A program made the position numbers and the translations under genes. The notes beneath the pieces are model-generated. The model saw only the letters and a list, made by a program, of their open reading frames with translations. It did not search any database and had not been told where the DNA came from. A stretch of 64,000 nt of DNA, from assembly GCA_025093985.1 (NCBI GenBank), contig JACAAK010000010.1:583501-647500 (forward strand), read 5' to 3'. This document shows positions 1 through 10,431 of the stretch, one piece after another; positions within the stretch are counted from its first letter, which is position 1; every line of letters begins with the position of its first letter. This DNA comes from Calvatia gigantea. Its lineage: Eukaryota; Basidiomycota; Agaricomycetes; Agaricales; Lycoperdaceae.

Positions 1-3000
1 ATATACATACGCGCCGCATCCAAACACACGGATATGGGACAAATTTGGTTTCTCCCTCGAATAACACTCAAATGGTGTCTTCCACTGTAAACGCTGGACT
101 GGTGTGCGATTATATAAATGCACAGCTGTATTCAACGCAAATTCCCACCACGAGTCAGGTAGACATGCCTGTAGCCTTATAGCTTGGGCTTTCTCGTGTA
201 GGGTGCGGTTCAGTCGCTCTGCTCTCCCATTTTGCTGATGCGCATAGGGAGCAGTGGTTTCGTGGGTAATCCCACGCGCCGCAAGTCCTGCCAATAACCT
301 TTCATTGACATATTCTCCTCCATTATCGGTGCGAAGTCGTTTGACTCGCATTCCGGAGAGGTTCTCTAGCGCACTGATTAGCTGAATCAGCTTCTCAGAA
401 GCCTCAGACTTCTTTCGAAGGAGGACTACATGTGCGTGAGAAGAAAAGTCGTCAAGGAACGTCATTGCCCATTTATATTTATGGTAGCTAATGACGGGCA
501 GTTCCAGCAAGTCTGAGTGACATAGCTCAAAGACTGCGGTGGCTCGCTTGGAGTTAATCGGGAAGGGGTTATTATGCATTTTCCCCTTGGCACAGCCGTC
601 GCAAATGCCTTTCCGAGTAGATGGCGCGGGAATCGACGCGATGCCCTCAACGTGCTTTGGAAGCTCGGAGAGCGCGCGATCCGAAGGATGTCCCATTCGA
701 CGATGCCAATCGATATAATCAAGTTGGCGTAAAGTCAACGCTACTGGGTTCTCCTTGCTATTATGCAAGACATACGTGTGCACCGTATGTACGTTGTTTT
801 TGAACAAACGATGAGGCCAGGCGGATAATACTGCTCTTCCTAATTTATCACGGATGGTGGTTCCTTTCACGGTTGCCTCTAAAACGTAGCCGTTCCGAAG
901 AATCTGGCCCGAGGACATTAACCGTTCTGTGATTTCTTTGATGTAAAAGACCGGCGCAATACACGAAGTAGCGCTCTTGGACTTTCCCTTGTCTGACACG
1001 TCATGCTGGAAAATCACAGACCCTCGTCCTGTCATTTCATAAATCCGGTTGCCAGCGGCTTGTATAAGCCCGAAATGGCCCATCTTAACTTCTGCGAAAT
1101 CAGAGAGATAACCGGTGACATGGTACGATGCTCCTGAATCAAGGAGCCAGTCTGCGTTATTCACAGAATGTTTATTCCCTTCTTCTCGACACTTTTGGCA
1201 CTGAGATAAATCACAGATGTGATATGTGATGATCTGATTAAGATCCTCGTGCTCTTCGTGGAGTTCTGACCTTAACTTGTCTGAATACTCGTGATTATTC
1301 ACGGTATATGTAGCATTCATCTTACTTTCCAGCTTAGTAATACCAGCGGAATAAGCAGAAGGGGAAGCGCCTTGGGCGCGCTTCCAGCATACATTGCAGT
1401 TTATGAAATCTGTACAGCGGTGTCTACGACGAGTCCCTACAGGAGGTGGACGACGTGCTACATCTGCATAGGTGCCCCGCTCTCTTCGGCGGCCACCTGG
1501 TCGTCCCAACTCAACCTCGGAATCTCCAGGGCGTCCCGCTCCGAGGCGGACAGTCCCTGCGTCTGTATCGTTCCGTCCCATCCGTTGATGGGGCTGCACA
1601 TCATCCTCTGCGTCAGAACAAGAATAGTAGTCAGTTGAAGGTACTGACCCACACCCTCCGTCGGAACCGTAGTCGGTGTCCGAGTCGTTGTCATCTAAGA
1701 CCGACTCGAGGACGGACTCGATCTCCTTCGGTGCCTGCTTCTTCTTGAGCGGCTTGGGCTTCTTGATAATCGCCGGCTTGTTATACACAGGGGCCGGCCA
1801 CGCGATCTCGTCTTCCTCCCTTGTGACGGTGGATGGATTTTGATCGACATCCATTTCGTCAAAGCGCTTCCACATCTCCTCTGAACTCTCGCCCGACGAT
1901 GAAATTGAATCGAGACGTTTGTCCCAATTCTTCAAAGCGGTAACCTTGGCTTTCACCGAAGGTTTGCGACGAGCTTCGGGCTCGGGCGCAGCGATGCGCG
2001 ACGCGAGCGGAGTGGCATTGCTGCCAGTGGCAGCGGAGTTAGATGCAACGGGAGGTACTTTGGCTCGACGCGTTGCTTCTACAAGGGAACGAGTGGATGG
2101 TGGCGGCACAGTTTGTGCCTGCGACACGAAATCCACGTCCTGAATATAGCCGGAAGAGGTGGCGGCGTTGCCTTGCGCACCTCCCTCCTTTCCCTTTCCC
2201 TTTCCTTTTCCTCGGGGGCGCCATCGGCGTTTCTTCTCGCCGTCGCCTTCTCCTCCAGATGGCTTCTGCTGCTGCTGGGGCTGCTGGGGCTTTTTAGACC
2301 CCGAAGGCTGCTGCTGACCTTGCGGTCGCTGCTGTCCTCCTTGCTGCTGGCGCTGCTGCTGCTGCTGCCCACCTCCCTGTCGTGGAGTAAAGCGCGCTCG
2401 TTGCGCGTGGGCGGTCTGGTTGGAGGCGTAAGCGGCAATGATGCCGCTTCGGGCCTTATCCCACGTCAGCTCGTGAAGCGACGTGTTCGAGGTGAGGAGT
2501 GTCTGAGCAACGTGGCTCAAAGACGGGTGGAGGGAGTGGAGGAGGATCATCGTCTCGATCTCCGGGGCGATGCCACTATCCATGGCGTCAAGCTGCCCGA
2601 AAATCTGCTGGAGCTCGCTCATCTTGAGCGAGGGATCACCACCGAGGGGGAGCTCAAACGTTATTGCGCGAATGAACTCGTTATAGACTTGAGCTGGTCC
2701 AGGAAGGCCGTATTGGCCCTGCAACTGAGACCAGAGAGCGCGAGCGTCCCGGGCGGAATGCTTGAGCATGCTGTTGGGGAGAGTTGCCTCAATCAACCCA
2801 AGAGCGCGCATCCGGAGGTTGTTGGCCATACCAACACTGCGGCGTTCCTCAGCAGTCGCAGGAATTGGAGTTCCTGGTCGTGCGGGACGTGCCGGCGAAG
2901 TGGAGGAAGCCGGGACTGCAGGGTGCTCAGGTCCATAGGCCTGCTCGTATTGGACTGGTTCGTCCATGGCTCCAGAGAAATCCCATCCGGTCCAGGAGCA

Positions 3001-3138
3001 GTCGTTTAAGGAAATGCACATAAGTGCAGACCGAAGGCGAAGCGACCAGATAGTGTAGTTCCCCGTCCCAGTAAGGACGGGAAGCTGCCCGCTAGGGGTT
3101 TGAACAAAGCCCTGCGGAGCAGGGGCCGGTTTAGACAT
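1..3138 (-). CDS. Ty1/copia gag-pol polyprotein (copia-A), uninterrupted, C-terminus off the window
   Basis: Encodes the single polyprotein of a Ty1/copia retrotransposon. I translated the minus strand triplet by triplet from the ATG at 3138 to base 1: 1046 codons and no stop. Gag occupies about residues 1-300, with a Gln-rich tract near 250-300 and a Lys/Arg/Gly-rich basic stretch after it. An acidic, Ser-rich linker follows. The aspartic protease motif WLLDSGASYHVT has its Asp near residue 667. The gag-pre-integrase zinc site (WHRRMGH near 811, CDGC at 846) is followed by the integrase core (TFLDDF, then TDNGGEY near 938, then NGRAE). RT and RNase H must lie to the left of the window. In-frame ATGs further upstream (3171, 3168, 3207) also exist; 3138 was chosen because it begins a compact MSKPAPAP gag N-terminus. 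CpG is abundant, unlike in the sibling copies, so this copy looks young. A functional element is possible but unproven, because the 3' half is not visible. Confidence 0.93.
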   Translation of the reverse strand, partial: MSKPAPAPQGFVQTPSGQLPVLTGTGNYTIWSLRLRSALMCISLNDCSWTGWDFSGAMDEPVQYEQAYGPEHPAVPASSTSPARPARPGTPIPATAEERRSVGMANNLRMRALGLIEATLPNSMLKHSARDARALWSQLQGQYGLPGPAQVYNEFIRAITFELPLGGDPSLKMSELQQIFGQLDAMDSGIAPEIETMILLHSLHPSLSHVAQTLLTSNTSLHELTWDKARSGIIAAYASNQTAHAQRARFTPRQGGGQQQQQRQQQGGQQRPQGQQQPSGSKKPQQPQQQQKPSGGEGDGEKKRRWRPRGKGKGKGKEGGAQGNAATSSGYIQDVDFVSQAQTVPPPSTRSLVEATRRAKVPPVASNSAATGSNATPLASRIAAPEPEARRKPSVKAKVTALKNWDKRLDSISSSGESSEEMWKRFDEMDVDQNPSTVTREEDEIAWPAPVYNKPAIIKKPKPLKKKQAPKEIESVLESVLDDNDSDTDYGSDGGCGSVPSTDYYSCSDAEDDVQPHQRMGRNDTDAGTVRLGAGRPGDSEVELGRPGGRRRERGTYADVARRPPPVGTRRRHRCTDFINCNVCWKRAQGASPSAYSAGITKLESKMNATYTVNNHEYSDKLRSELHEEHEDLNQIITYHICDLSQCQKCREEGNKHSVNNADWLLDSGASYHVTGYLSDFAEVKMGHFGLIQAAGNRIYEMTGRGSVIFQHDVSDKGKSKSATSCIAPVFYIKEITERLMSSGQILRNGYVLEATVKGTTIRDKLGRAVLSAWPHRLFKNNVHTVHTYVLHNSKENPVALTLRQLDYIDWHRRMGHPSDRALSELPKHVEGIASIPAPSTRKGICDGCAKGKMHNNPFPINSKRATAVFELCHSDLLELPVISYHKYKWAMTFLDDFSSHAHVVLLRKKSEASEKLIQLISALENLSGMRVKRLRTDNGGEYVNERLLAGLAARGITHETTAPYAHQQNGRAERLNRTLHEKAQAIRLQACLPDSWWEFALNTAVHLYNRTPVQRLQWKTPFECYSREKPNLSHIRVFGCGAYVY

Positions 3139-3321
3139 ATCTAAGATAGGGTAAACACGCGTTAGCATCATGTAGGACTGCAGTGCGTGATGCACGCGTC
3201 GCAACATGGGGCAGACACAGGGATCAAATGGACCAAAGGACCACCGTCTCCCAGGTTGCGTACGACCGTAGCCTCCTACACTCTACCAGCGTTGCAAACG
3301 CGGTCGGAGTGAGCGGCGGTC

Positions 3322-3334
3322 GGGGCCCATAACC
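3322..3334 (-). promoter_or_regulatory. Primer-binding site of copia-A, matching the initiator tRNA-Met anticodon region
   Basis: On the plus strand GGGCCCATAACC abuts the LTR. The minus strand reads GGTTATGGGCCC directly after the LTR 3' end. This is complementary to the anticodon stem-loop of eukaryotic initiator tRNA-Met, as in elements primed by a half-tRNA (Drosophila copia, Ty5). The identical motif lies beside the copia-G LTR at 5294-5305. Confidence 0.8.
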
Positions 3335-3742
3335 TGTTAAGACGAGTACACCACAATAGCATAGGCTAGTGGCGGAGGGGAGTCGTACTCACTGGGTTTG
3401 TTGAGATATTGATTATAGACCGTAGCTAGTGGATATCGAAGTGGAATGTTGGGCAGAGAATAGACTGGATTGTCTAAGGCATATACGCATACTACATAGG
3501 TCTTATATATCTAATGTCTCTGGTCTGTGCGCCATTCTACCTAATACAGGTGAGGTCTTATCTGCCAGTAGCATATACAGAGCATACTGCGTACATTGTT
3601 CTATTTAATAGACCATGACCAGCAACCTAGAGTGCGGTCTAGTACATTGTTCGTTATCTCTCTTCAAGAGTGAAGTACTCAAGAAGCCGTTTCAGCTATA
3701 AATAGACTGAACCAACGTAGTGGTATGGATCGAGATTCAACA
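3335..3742 (-). repeat. 5' LTR of copia-A (408 bp)
   Basis: Bounded by TGTTAAGACGAG and GATTCAACA, the TG...CA ends of an LTR. In element orientation it runs from 3742 to 3335 and is followed by the primer-binding site and the gag-pol frame. The same LTR occurs at 9951 (solo), 22909, 23688, 29498 and 57685. This copy keeps most CpGs. Its right flank is LINE-H sequence, so copia-A inserted into a LINE; the left LTR and the matching duplication are outside the window. Confidence 0.9.
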
Positions 3743-4832
3743 GTCTTTGGGTTGCTGGAGGTTTAGTCTGGGCATATACCCTCTGGTCTGGGAAGTTGGG
3801 GGTGAGGGGGCTCCAAGTGTGGGTCTCTCATGCCAGCTTTTCTTACTACACCTATCCCTTTATGAGTGCTCAGCCACCACTGCCACTAGGCCCACCACTC
3901 AAGGGATGATTAGAATACTGTTACTTTGTGATGATGTGGCACTAGGTATACACTACAAGACCTGGACAACTGTTATGAACTTACCACATCTCTGGACTCT
4001 TCCTATCTGTGTATTAATCTTCTACTTGGACTTTTCCTCTCCCTTCTATATACCCTGGTCCAATCTTTATTTATTTATCACATGTACTTCTAGTTTATCT
4101 TCTTATAACTCCTTCTGAGTCATGTTTCTCTTTATATCTCATACTTCTCACTAATGGACTTCTATCTACTCATCTCTGTCTTCCTATGACTTATATTGCT
4201 TCTTTTCTATTCATTACTTATTCTCTATGACTCCATAGATTACTAATTAGCCCATAATAGTCTCCCATTAACTCATATCTTCTTACTATGTAATTACTCA
4301 TCTCTTATACATAGCTAGTATATAAACCTTAAGTAGTACACTTGTATTACCTTAGGTTATTCTAGTAATAAGCTTCCTTATCTTCACTCATCTACTATAA
4401 GGTTAACAAACCTTTGGGGACTGCAGTGACATTTAACTCAGACTTCTCAGACAAGTGTGAGCTTCTACTTGAAGGAACAATCTGAAGTCTACACAGAAGT
4501 CATTGAGACTTGTCATATACTCCTGGGCTATAGCATTGAACCTCTCCCTGAGTGGAGATGATCTGGGCCTAGTTGCAAAGTAAGGTAACATATGTAACAA
4601 CAACTGGGTCTTCTATAATGTGATGGGCATTTTGGGAAGCCAGGAGGTTTGGCCAGTAGGGGGTGGTTTGGCTTGGTCTAGGTTTATGCTTGGGTTAGGT
4701 TGGGCTGCCTTTGAACAGTAGATTACTCTTAACTTATCAGACATTGTAGTATGGGCATTTGTACTTTGCTATACATAAGCTACAATCAGGCACTGCATTA
4801 TAAATTGGTGCAAGCCTTGAAAAAAAAAAAAA
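3743..4832 (+). mobile_element. LINE-H, 3' UTR fragment with poly(A), split by a solo LTR
   Basis: Sequence 3748-3965 and 4605-4832 aligns by eye with the 3' untranslated region of the LINE family seen intact at 48000-48748. It ends in AAATTGGTGCAAGCCTTG plus a 12-A tail at about 4821-4832. CpGs have largely become TpG or CpA, so this is an old copy. It is interrupted by the solo LTR at 3971-4599. The tail abuts the copia-G gag, so LINE-H inserted into that gag gene. Its 5' part is on the far side of copia-A, off the window. Confidence 0.8.
3971..4599 (-). repeat. Solo LTR of family L1 (629 bp), target duplication ACAAC
   Basis: Starts TGTTATGAACTTACC and ends CATATGTAACA. Flanked by ACAAC at 3966-3970 and 4600-4604. 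It is the reverse orientation of the LTR associated with gypsy-1 (20023-20984). No internal coding sequence remains, so it is a recombination product. Confidence 0.9.
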
Positions 4833-5178
4833 GATCATTATAGGCATTAAACCTCATTCCAGAATGCTTTTGGAGGTGTATAGACTGTAGGGCAGTCCAC
4901 ATCTTCACAGGATCATCCTGGATGCCATTAAAGTGAATTCTCTGGTCACCCTCCACCATAAGATAGATCCATCCAGCTGCTCTGTCCACTTTAGCCTCCC
5001 ATGTATCCCTAGCAACTGCCTCAGCCTCAGAGGGGGAAGCAGCCATGCTAGGAGCAGAGACCTTGCTAGAAACAAGCCTCCACAGCCCATTGGCATATAG
5101 CCATGCCTCCATTTTGCCAGCCCAGGTAGAGTAGTTGGTGGCAGACAGTTTTGCCAAATTTGGGCCAGATGAGGTCAT
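4833..5178 (-). pseudogene. Copia-G gag N-terminus, truncated by LINE-H
   Basis: From the ATG at 5178 the minus strand reads about 115 residues typical of a copia-type gag N-terminal domain: MTSSGPNLAKLSATNYSTWA, then KMEAWLYANGLWRLV and a WTALQSIH segment. The frame is lost where the LINE-H poly(A) tail begins, and the tail itself translates as phenylalanines. Gag normally packages the RNA; this fragment cannot. It is distinct in sequence from copia-A gag, so it belongs to a second copia family whose LTR is the roughly 290-bp type (5306-5552, 5555-5845, 31737-32029, 39705-39998). The region 5179-5293 is the leader between gag and primer-binding site. Confidence 0.75.
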
Positions 5179-5293
5179 TTTTGTAGTCAGGAGAGTGGAA
5201 ATAGTGTGGGATATGGATTTAAGGAGTTATAAGTGATGGAAAGAGTGATGAGAGTGATAAAAGTAAAACATCATTTGGTACTGTTAAAGTGTG

Positions 5294-5552
5294 GGGCCCA
5301 TAACCTATTAAACTGTGTGTGTAGGGGATTGAAAGGTGAATGTAACAGCAATTAAACAAAGTCTATTGGATGAGAACTGAAGGAGTAATTCCACAATTAC
5401 TATGGAACACTATAAGAGACTAAAATAACAAGATATACTATTCTACTCACCTGTGGAACACTGTAAAAGACTAAAGGCCTCCAAAGTGTCCATAGGCAGC
5501 TACAAGTCCAACTGTCATGTGACCACAGTCACATGACCCAAACTTTGTCAGC
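5294..5552 (-). repeat. Primer-binding site and truncated 5' LTR of copia-G (LTR family C2)
   Basis: GGGCCCATAACC at 5294-5305 is the same initiator-tRNA primer site as in copia-A, directly next to an LTR. Positions 5306-5552, read on the minus strand, match the C2 solo LTRs at 31737 and 39705 but lack about the first 40 bases of the LTR. It is joined head to head with the plus-oriented C2 LTR at 5555. Confidence 0.7.
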
Positions 5553-5554
5553 TC

Positions 5555-5845
5555 TGTTAAATATGCTCCAGTTAGCTTATAGATAAAAATGGACTTAGAG
5601 CTGGGGGAGTTTTGGTCAGGTGATGTGTCATGTGATTGTTGGCCTTGTAGTTTGCCTGTGGATGCTTTGAGAGCCTTTAGTCTTTTATAGAGGTCCACAG
5701 GTGAGTAGAATAGTTTATCTTGTCACTTCAGTCTCTTATAGAAGTCTACAGTAATTGTAGATTATCTTCCTTTATTCCTAATCAATAGACTTCATTTCTC
5801 TGCTGTTAGGACTGTCTTTTGTCCCCCTATGCTCTGGTTTCAACA
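5555..5845 (+). repeat. C2-family copia LTR, plus orientation (291 bp)
   Basis: Begins TGTTAAATATG and ends GGTTTCAACA. It aligns along its length with the C2 solo LTRs (shared core CCTTTAGTCTYTTA and CCACAGGTGAG), but with many substitutions. No matching 5-bp flanks are seen (AGCTC and GTACC), so the junction with the inverted copy at 5306-5552 is not a simple insertion. Confidence 0.7.
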
Positions 5846-6048
5846 GTACCTGGCCAGTACATAAAGTCATAGTAGTTTCCTTTTGTAGAACTACTCTTCC
5901 TCAAGTATATAAACTATAGCTACTTTGCTTGTAATCCTCAGTCTGAAATCAACTTAGCAACATGCTACTTTTGTTCTACCTCTGCCTCTGTCTCTGTCCT
6001 TGTCTCTGTCTCTGCTCTCATCTCTTGTTCTAAAGTTAGGACTACTCA
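5846..6048. other. Unassigned CT-rich stretch
   Basis: No coding frame supported. Contains AGTATATAAACTATAG near 5900 and a run of CTCTGTCTCTGTC-type repeats near 5980-6025, which would suit a promoter or leader of an unidentified element. Confidence 0.35.
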
Positions 6049-6665
6049 TGTTATGTATATTACCTTACTTTGCAACCAGGCCTAAATCATCTCCACTCAG
6101 GGAAAGATTCAATGCTATAGTTCAGGAGTGTATGACAAGTCTCAATGACTTCTGTGCAGACTTTGGATCACTCCCTCGAGTGGAAGCTTATACTTATCTG
6201 AGAAGTCCAAGTTAAATGTCACTATAGTCCTCAAGGTTGTTAACCTTGTAGCAAACAAGCGAAGGTAAGGAAGCTTGTTACTAGAATAACCTAAGGTAAT
6301 ACAAGTGTACTACTTAAGGTTTATATACTAGCTATGTATAAGAGATGAGTAATTATATAGTAAGAAGGCATAAGTCAATGGGAGACTACTACAAGTTAAT
6401 TGGTAATCTAAGGAGTCATAAGGAATAGAAAAGAAAGCAATACAAGTCATAGGAAGACAGAGATGAGTAGATAGAAATCTGATAATGGGAATAGAAAAGG
6501 TGAAACAGGAATATAACTCAGAATAAGTCATAAGAAGCAAAGGTAGAAGTACATGTGAGAAATAAATAAAGAACAGACCAGAGTATAGTGAAAGGAATGG
6601 GAAAGTCTAAGTAGAAGGTTAATATGCAAATAGGAAGAGTCTGGGGATGTGGTAAGTTTGTAACA
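6049..6665 (+). repeat. LTR of family L1, plus orientation (617 bp)
   Basis: TGTTATGTATATTACC to GTAAGTTTGTAACA, full length. It is the same orientation as the LTR at the end of gypsy-1. The flanks ACTCA and GGTGT do not match. The right flank is LINE 3' UTR sequence (GGTGTAGT...), so it inserted into LINE-I and the left junction was later altered. Confidence 0.8.
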
Positions 6666-9600
6666 GGTGTAGTAAGAAGAGCCAATGTAGAAGGCCTATG
6701 CTTGGAGCCACCCTACCCCTAACTTCCTAGCCTAGAGAGTATATACCCAGAACAGACTTCTAGCAACCCAGTGGCAAGCTGCCACCAGGCCACCTAGAGC
6801 CCATCTTAGGACAGGTGAACTACCAGGATGAACCTAGAAGAACCTCCTAGGGACCCCACTCCTATTACTTTACAACTTCCCAGCCTAATAGGCCAGAAGC
6901 TGAGTAGCCCCACATAAGCCTCTCTGTGCATGCCAACTCATCCAATCCCAGCATTATCTAGTCTGAATGCAAATGCACATTGAAGTTGTCTTTCTCAGAC
7001 TCTAGCAATGCATTAAGTAATGTGTAATTCTTTGCTACATTAAATGACAGTATATATAATCTACTCTTCATAAAATGCTTCAAAACATCAGGTTCAGGGT
7101 TCATTGCATAAATACTAAAGTATTATCAGTGGATCATGATGCAGCTCTAATAAGCTAGTGTTCACTCATCTTTCAGTAATACTCCTTAATCCACTTAGAC
7201 TTGTACTAGTGGTGCCAGAGCTAGCAAGAGTGGGAGTCTGTGTGATGGTCACTGCTGCAGTTTAAGCACTTAAGGTAGTGGGAACATGGTTGTCCCTCTG
7301 GAGTAGTCTTGCTAACATCCCTAGAATGGCAGCAGCTAGTGACAGTACAATAGTTCTCAGAAGTGTAAGGCCTAGTATAGATGAGGCATCAATTCAAACA
7401 TAACTGACAGATAGCAGTAGGGTGCCTCCAGTACCAGCATCACTGATACCAGGAAACCCTAGTATGGGTGGAGGCTTGCTGTATGCAGCAGGAGTGCATT
7501 CTGATTTAGATAGTGTATTCCACAAGGCACTTTATCCAAGTGCCAGACTTAGAGTCAGCAAGGTCAAGCCATACTGTGTATGTGTCAGAGCTGGCAGAGT
7601 TGCACAAAATGTGTGGGGTATGGGACAACATGGCAAAGTCCTCCTGGTAGGGTGACTTAGACAGGTGGTTGAGGAGGTGTTCAATAGTCATAGCCTTATA
7701 GCCTTGCTCATTGATAAATGGAATATTGACAATTTAAACATAAGATGTTGAGTTGGGTATGCAGAACTGGAGCTTGATGTCCTCAGCTGTCATCTTATAA
7801 GCTTACTCATCAATAATTACAATATCTTTGAGAGTAGGGGCAAAGTTGGTGAGCAGGGACCACACATTGTTAGTGCTCAACCATATTGACTCAATTCTAC
7901 AGTGAACATGAGCTTGGATAAGTCCCCAGTTGATTATGTTGACTAGGGTAGTAAAGGAAGATTGGGGGCCCCTTTAGGGACCTCCATGGCTATCATAAGA
8001 AGCTACTGACAATTGGAACCAACCACAACATTGTCTGGGCACTTGGACTTGCCTTGTACCTGGGGTTCCACCTTGCAAGCCATTCAATAACTCATTTGGA
8101 CTCAAGCTCTAGGAATGACTATGCTACTCACACAGCCATAACTACAGGGATCTGGGCACCCTTGCCCTTGCCAGAGGTTGCTATAGTCTGTACATATGAT
8201 GATGGCACCACCTTTGACTTCTTGGTTACATTAAGAGGCCAGATAGGACCTAATTAGACCTGTATAAACCTCCACTTTGCTTCTGTGTTCTTTTAGATCA
8301 ACTTAACCAAATCTCTCTTATGATGAGCAGGGCAGATAGGTTGAAACAGAGTGTTGGGCATGAGGTCTCTGGCTGGCTTTAGTCTCTCTAACCTAGGTGT
8401 TGAGTCTTCCATGTCTGCATTGGCATCCCTGAGGCCTGATGGCCCTGGAGGGAAGTAACTCTCCTTGGTTGGTTGAGGGGACAAGCATAGCAAAAGGTAA
8501 TGTTGGCCACAACATAACTCCTAAGCCAAATCAGGTTAGACTGACTAGTTGGAGAGCAATCCAACCAACTGTTGTTAGCCAGGGACTGGATGAATGCAAG
8601 TGCAGCACCTAGCACTACTGTAGTAGACTTTACATTGAGCAGTATAGTATATATGGACCTGAACCAGTGGGACAGGTTATGCAGGGGTTTGGCAGCACCA
8701 TTGATGTCCACAGTGAGGTGTTCTTCATCACCTGCCAAAGCCACTACAGAGGGAGTGTTACAAACTTACCACATTCCCAGACTTTTCTTATTTGTGTATT
8801 AACCATATTCCTTACTGTATTACCTTTTCTCCTTGGACTTTCTTATCTTCACTTCTCTATCTTTATTTATTAACATGTGTAGTTCTAGTTCACCTTCTTA
8901 TAACTCATTCTGAGTTATGTTTCTGTTTATTCCCCATATTCCTACCAGTAGACTTCTATCTACTCATCTCCCTCTTTTTATGACTTGTATCACTTCTTTT
9001 CCATTCATTACTTATTCCCTATGACTTCTTAGATTACCAATTAACCCATAGTAGTCTTCCATTGACTCATACCCCTTTACTATGTAATTATTCATCTCTT
9101 ATGCATAGCTAGTATATAAATCTTAAGTAGTACCTTTGTATTACCTTAGGTTATTCTAGTAACAAGCTTCCTTATCTTCACTCATCTACTACAAGGTTAA
9201 TAATCTTGGGGACTGCAGTAGCACTTAACTTGGACTTCTCAGACAAGTGCAAGCTTCTACTTGAGGGAGCAATCTGAAGTCTGCACAGAAGTCATTGAGA
9301 CTTGCCAATACTCCTGAGCTATAGCATTGAAGGTTTCCCCTGAGTGGAGATGATCCAGGCCTATTTGTGAAGTAATATAACATATATAATAGGGAGTGTA
9401 CTTCCTATAGCCTAATGACTCCACTGACATTTTCCTGCCAGTAGAGCTCCCAAGGGAATTAGTGGCAATTGGTGTTGGTGCAATTATAGGGGCTACATTG
9501 TCATCATCACTGTCATTGAAAGGGTCTGTTACCCCTAAAGGTGCTGGGGATGGGAAGGTAGCACAAGATAGAGTGTGGGACCAAGGTTGGATAGTACCAC

Positions 9601-9945
9601 TTAAAAAAGTTGTTGATGGTGGCTTTGCAGTGGCAGGCAGGGCAGTATACCATTGGTGCATATTCTCCCCAAAGGAAGCCTAGGTAGATGTATGGATGGA
9701 ATAGCAAGAGATGGGCTGCTGGGAGCCAATACCAGGTATACATGAGATTGGGTCTGGGAAGAACTGCAGAAGATCTGGGTCCTTGCTCCATGGGTCATTC
9801 ATTGAGCTGGACAGCCTGTGGCTCATACTAGTGAGTAATCAGCAACTAGAGTTGAGTTCTAGCCAAGCATTGGGGATAGGTGTATTGATATGTGACTAAA
9901 CTACAGTAACTGCCCCTTTGATGGTAGTGGTTACTGGAAAAGAAA
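6666..9945 (-). pseudogene. LINE-I: internally deleted LINE with an ORF1-like region
   Basis: 6666-6985 is the LINE 3' UTR and the last codons of ORF2. At about 6986 it jumps to the minus-strand reading YILSFNVAKNYTLLNALLES (about 7000-7075), which resembles the start of an AP-type endonuclease domain. RT, RNase H and most of the endonuclease are therefore missing. Upstream (7400-9900, interrupted by the solo LTR at 8756-9391) are scattered minus-strand open pieces. One is at 7506-7691, ending WLDLADSKSGTWIKC; another is at 8388-8744; and one at 9513-9791 contains YCPACHCKATI. I read these as the ORF1 (RNA-binding, gag-like) portion, judging by position. I do not recognise the individual domains and cannot exclude another element between 9400 and 9945. 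All pieces carry many stops and few CpGs. Confidence 0.5.
8756..9391 (-). repeat. Solo LTR of family L1 (636 bp), target duplication GGGAG
   Basis: TGTTACAAACTTACC at the left and ACATATATAATA at the right (end mutated from AACA). GGGAG at 8751-8755 and 9392-9396. Inserted in the ORF1-like region of LINE-I. Confidence 0.88.
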
Positions 9946-9950
9946 GGTAC

Positions 9951-10426
9951 TGTTGAGAGAACGAGTAGACATCCCAATATAAGTTCACACTACCTAAGCA
10001 TGTAGGTGTCAGCAGTGGAGGGTAGTCGTATTCATCCGGGAGACGGTCCAGTAGGAGAGGTACGTGGTAGCGATGCTTAGAGAAGCTAGCATAGAGGAGA
10101 GAAGACATAGTGTCTTACGCCAAAGGGCTTCTTACTACAATGCTACATAAGAATATATATACTAATATCCCTGGTCCGTGCACTCTAAACCCTTATATGG
10201 GTGAAGTCTAACTACCAGTAGCATAATTGGAGCATACTGTGTACAATGCATGTACTAGAAGGTTCCATGCAGAGTGAATAACCGACTACCAGAAGGGCGG
10301 TACAACTACTGCATACATAGTCCGTGATGGTCCGTTATTATCGACCCTCTGAAGGTGAAATACTCAAACCCTGTTTCAGCTATAAATAGACTGAACCAAC
10401 GTAGTGGTACAGAGCGAGATTCAATA
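9951..10426 (-). repeat. Solo LTR of the copia-A family (476 bp), target duplication GGTAC
   Basis: Begins TGTTGAGAGAACGAG and ends GAGATTCAATA. GGTAC at 9946-9950 and 10427-10431. It shares CAGCTATAAATAGACTGAAC and the CpG-rich tail with the copia-A LTR, but has a different middle. CpG retention marks it as one of the younger insertions. It interrupts gypsy-1 just before the RT. Confidence 0.9.
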
Positions 10427-10431
10427 GGTAC

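Noticed and set aside
2113..3009. 298-codon plus-strand frame
   Set aside because: It is antisense to the copia-A gag frame. Its Leu-rich runs are the complement of the gag Gln-rich tract, and copia-A explains the region fully.
3720..4118. 132-codon plus-strand frame
   Set aside because: It spans the LTR end, LINE 3' UTR and a solo LTR; the composition is that of repeats, not a protein.
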